Source: Fibrobacter sp.
GTDB taxonomy: Bacteria; Fibrobacterota; Fibrobacteria; Fibrobacterales; Fibrobacteraceae
Direction of reading: 5' to 3'
DNA: 5,904 nucleotides
Assembly: GCA_012515825.1 (NCBI GenBank)
Contig: JAAYXQ010000080.1
Coordinates: forward strand, 1 to 5,904
In this document: positions 4,287 to 5,904 of the stretch, piece after piece
Layout of the letters: every line of letters starts with the position of its first letter
How positions within the stretch are numbered: the stretch's first letter is position 1
The notes under the pieces: generated by a model
What the model was told of the DNA's origin: nothing
The model's input: the letters and a program-made list of their open reading frames with translations, nothing else
Database searches by the model: none
Made by a program: the position numbers and the translations under genes

Positions 4287-5489
4287 CTAAACCACCTGAG
4301 CTAAGGCATTATCTAATTTTTGAAGCGCTTCTTCAATTTCTTCAGCACTTACATTCAAAGGCGGCAAAAACCGCAGAACATTAGCCCCAGCCCGAAGAAT
4401 CAATAAACCTTCTTGACGAGCAAGAGTGATTATTTCGGCAACAGGCTTTTCTGAACAAAGACCAAGTAAAAGACCTTCGCCCCGTACATCACCTAAGAAG
4501 CTGTATTTAGAAGCTAGTTGTGACAAGCCCGCTTTTAGTTGTTGAGAGCGTATACTTACCGTTTCTAAGAATAAAGGTTTTTTAATCTCATTGACGACCA
4601 CTAAGCCAGCGGCACAAGCAATTGGGTTACCACCAAAAGTAGTCCCATGATCACCTGCTTTTAATGTATCGGCGACTTTACTTCTCATCAAAGTAGCACC
4701 TAATGGAAGGCCAGCGCCAAGAGCTTTTGCGAGCGTGGTAATATCAGATTTTAAGCCATAAGTATCAGCCCCATAAAAGAGACCTAACCGACCTAATCCT
4801 GTTTGGATTTCATCTGTAATAACTAAACAACCAAATTCGTGGCGTAAATCATTAATGGTAGTTACCATTTCTGGACTAATAGTTAATACTCCACCTTCAG
4901 CAGCGAGAGGCTCTAACATAATAGCACATGTTTTTTCATTGACCATCGCTTTTAAGGCACTGGTATCATTCCAAGCCACATGACTAAAGCCACCTGGCAT
5001 AGAGCCAAAACCCTCTTGCAAAGAAGGCTGCCCTGTTGCAGAAAGAGCACCAAAAGTCCTGCCATGAAAACTATTAAAGAATGTGACGATCTGAACCCGA
5101 TCAGGTTGCCCAATTCTATTGAAATACTTCCGAGCAAATTTAATTGCCGCTTCATTGGCTTCTGTACCCGAATTACAAAAGAATGCTTTTGTATAAGGGG
5201 AATCTGCTAATAACTTGCGAGCTAATTTAACCTGAAGTTCATTTGGATATAAATTACTCACATGAGTGAATTTAGCTGCTTGTTCTTGAATTGCATTTAC
5301 GATCGCAGGGAACGCGTGTCCAAGCGCATTTACAGCAATACCAGAAACAAAATCCAAATACTTATGCCCATCGGCGTCAAAAAGGTATGAACCTTCGCCT
5401 TTTACAAAATTGATAGACGCTTTACCATAAAGCGGGGCGATGACATCTTTGTCTTGATCAAAACAATCTTTATTGCAGAATTGTTCCAT
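4287..5489 (-). CDS. argD: Acetylornithine aminotransferase
   Basis: This class III PLP-dependent aminotransferase should act in the cytoplasm, converting N-acetylglutamate 5-semialdehyde to N-acetylornithine in arginine biosynthesis. Its 400 residues match the usual 390-405. Visible features are LYGKASINFVKGEG (20-33), the cofactor-phosphate motif CNSGTEANEAA (105-115), FHGRTFGALSATG (141-153), DEIQTGLGRLG (226-236) with the pyridine-nitrogen Asp at 226, LAKALGAGLPLGA (253-265) with the Schiff-base Lys at 255, and HGTTFGGNPIACAAG (281-295). The common EPxQGEGG motif reads EPLAAEGG (193-200). The ATG at 5489 is chosen over upstream in-frame ATGs (5504, 5531, 5546) because it has GGAG at a 9-bp spacing and gives the family's usual N-terminus. 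It overlaps argB by 20 bp. Related activities (succinyl-DAP or succinylornithine transamination) cannot be excluded, but argB beside it favours ArgD. Confidence 0.93.
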   Translation of the reverse strand: MEQFCNKDCFDQDKDVIAPLYGKASINFVKGEGSYLFDADGHKYLDFVSGIAVNALGHAFPAIVNAIQEQAAKFTHVSNLYPNELQVKLARKLLADSPYTKAFFCNSGTEANEAAIKFARKYFNRIGQPDRVQIVTFFNSFHGRTFGALSATGQPSLQEGFGSMPGGFSHVAWNDTSALKAMVNEKTCAIMLEPLAAEGGVLTISPEMVTTINDLRHEFGCLVITDEIQTGLGRLGLFYGADTYGLKSDITTLAKALGAGLPLGATLMRSKVADTLKAGDHGTTFGGNPIACAAGLVVVNEIKKPLFLETVSIRSQQLKAGLSQLASKYSFLGDVRGEGLLLGLCSEKPVAEIITLARQEGLLILRAGANVLRFLPPLNVSAEEIEEALQKLDNALAQVV

Positions 5490-5904
5490 AATTAAAATCT
5501 CCATTGATTTGTTTTTTAAGGTGATCGGCATCTTTCCAGCCAACAATATGTATTGATTTTAATCCTCGTCGTAGAGATTTAATACTCTCTCTCACTTTAG
5601 GAATCATACCACCAGAAATAACACCTTCTGCGATTAAAGACTCGACTGCCGTTTCGTTTAGATTTGAAATCACTTTCTTTTGATCATCTAAAACGCCAGC
5701 CACATCACTCACTAAAATAAATTGATCTGCTTGAAGCGCGACAGCTAACTCAGACGCTGCTGTATCTGCATTGACATTCCAAGAAACACCCGCACCTATA
5801 GAAATAGGACTAACAATTGAAGTCCAACCCGCATTCCACAAATCATGGATAATTTTTGGATTTACCTTCACTATTTCGCCTACTAAACCAAGATCAGGTT
5901 CGCC
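5470..5904 (-). CDS. argB: Acetylglutamate kinase, C-terminal part (cut by the window edge)
   Basis: This enzyme phosphorylates N-acetylglutamate with ATP, the second step of arginine biosynthesis. The frame is open to the last base of the window, so the start lies beyond it. A GTG at 5871 is internal, because the sequence before it (EPDLGLVGEIV) matches the conserved DLG.VGEV block of ArgB. The 144 visible residues are about the C-terminal half of a usual 260-300-residue protein. Hallmarks, numbered in the visible part, are NVNADTAASELAVAL (43-57), LVSDVAGVLDD (64-74) and GVISGGMIPKV (94-104), which belong to the amino acid kinase fold and its nucleotide-binding region. Its stop (5470-5472) falls inside argD, so the two are probably translationally coupled. 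Confidence 0.95.
   Translation of the reverse strand, partial: GEPDLGLVGEIVKVNPKIIHDLWNAGWTSIVSPISIGAGVSWNVNADTAASELAVALQADQFILVSDVAGVLDDQKKVISNLNETAVESLIAEGVISGGMIPKVRESIKSLRRGLKSIHIVGWKDADHLKKQINGDFNYGTILQ
5499..5502 (-). promoter_or_regulatory. Ribosome binding site GGAG deciding the argD start
   Basis: On the - strand GGAG lies inside the 3' end of argB, 9 bp before the ATG at 5489. The alternative ATG at 5504 overlaps this site and has no Shine-Dalgarno sequence of its own. Confidence 0.75.

Noticed and set aside
4952..5210. Short open frames on both strands inside argD (4952-5155 -, 4980-5210 +)
   Set aside because: Both overlap the conserved ArgD core in other frames and show no independent coding signs.
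5490..5546. Upstream ATGs (5504, 5531, 5546) as the argD start
   Set aside because: They reach further into argB, lack a Shine-Dalgarno sequence and add residues not expected in ArgD; ATG 5489 fits both criteria.
5869..5871. GTG at 5871 as the argB start
   Set aside because: The frame continues upstream to the window edge with conserved ArgB sequence (DLGLVGEIV), so the GTG is an internal Val codon.

Overview
The window looks like chromosomal DNA from a fairly AT-rich member of the Fibrobacterota or a close relative. The main clue is a lipoprotein ending in a clear FISUMP domain (Fibrobacter succinogenes major paralogous domain). This is suggestive only, because FISUMP domains also occur in Bacteroidota and related gut or sediment bacteria. 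TGA, TAA and TAG all end genes here, so the standard bacterial code fits.

Left half (2-2910, + strand): a compact four-gene envelope cluster that ends at a strong intrinsic terminator. In order it holds: the C-terminal part of an unrecognised protein cut by the window edge, with a beta-rich middle region; a TPM-domain membrane protein with a signal peptide and a Gly-rich tail ending GGSW; a 229-residue protein that resembles a nucleotidyltransferase-fold family but lacks the catalytic motif; and a full-length LemA protein. Gaps are 15 bp and 8 bp, then a 4-bp overlap, so co-transcription is very likely. TPM and LemA proteins are commonly found together.

Middle (2911-3252): a non-coding spacer between convergent transcription units. 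It holds the lipoprotein gene's terminator on the - strand and about 280 bp of T-rich sequence with degenerate internal repeats that no gene explains.

Right half (3253-5904, - strand): transcription runs argB (cut by the right edge), then argD, then the FISUMP lipoprotein gene. argB and argD overlap by 20 bp. Only 26 bp separate argD from the lipoprotein gene, and no terminator lies between them. The surface lipoprotein may therefore be made from the arginine biosynthesis transcript. It carries a Ser-rich linker, a divergent InlB B-repeat-like domain and the FISUMP domain.

Most of the window is recognisable. The parts least explained by known families are the apparently inactive nucleotidyltransferase-like protein between the TPM and LemA genes, the repetitive T-rich spacer, and the link between arginine genes and a surface lipoprotein. 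I do not see a clear new defence or mobile system.
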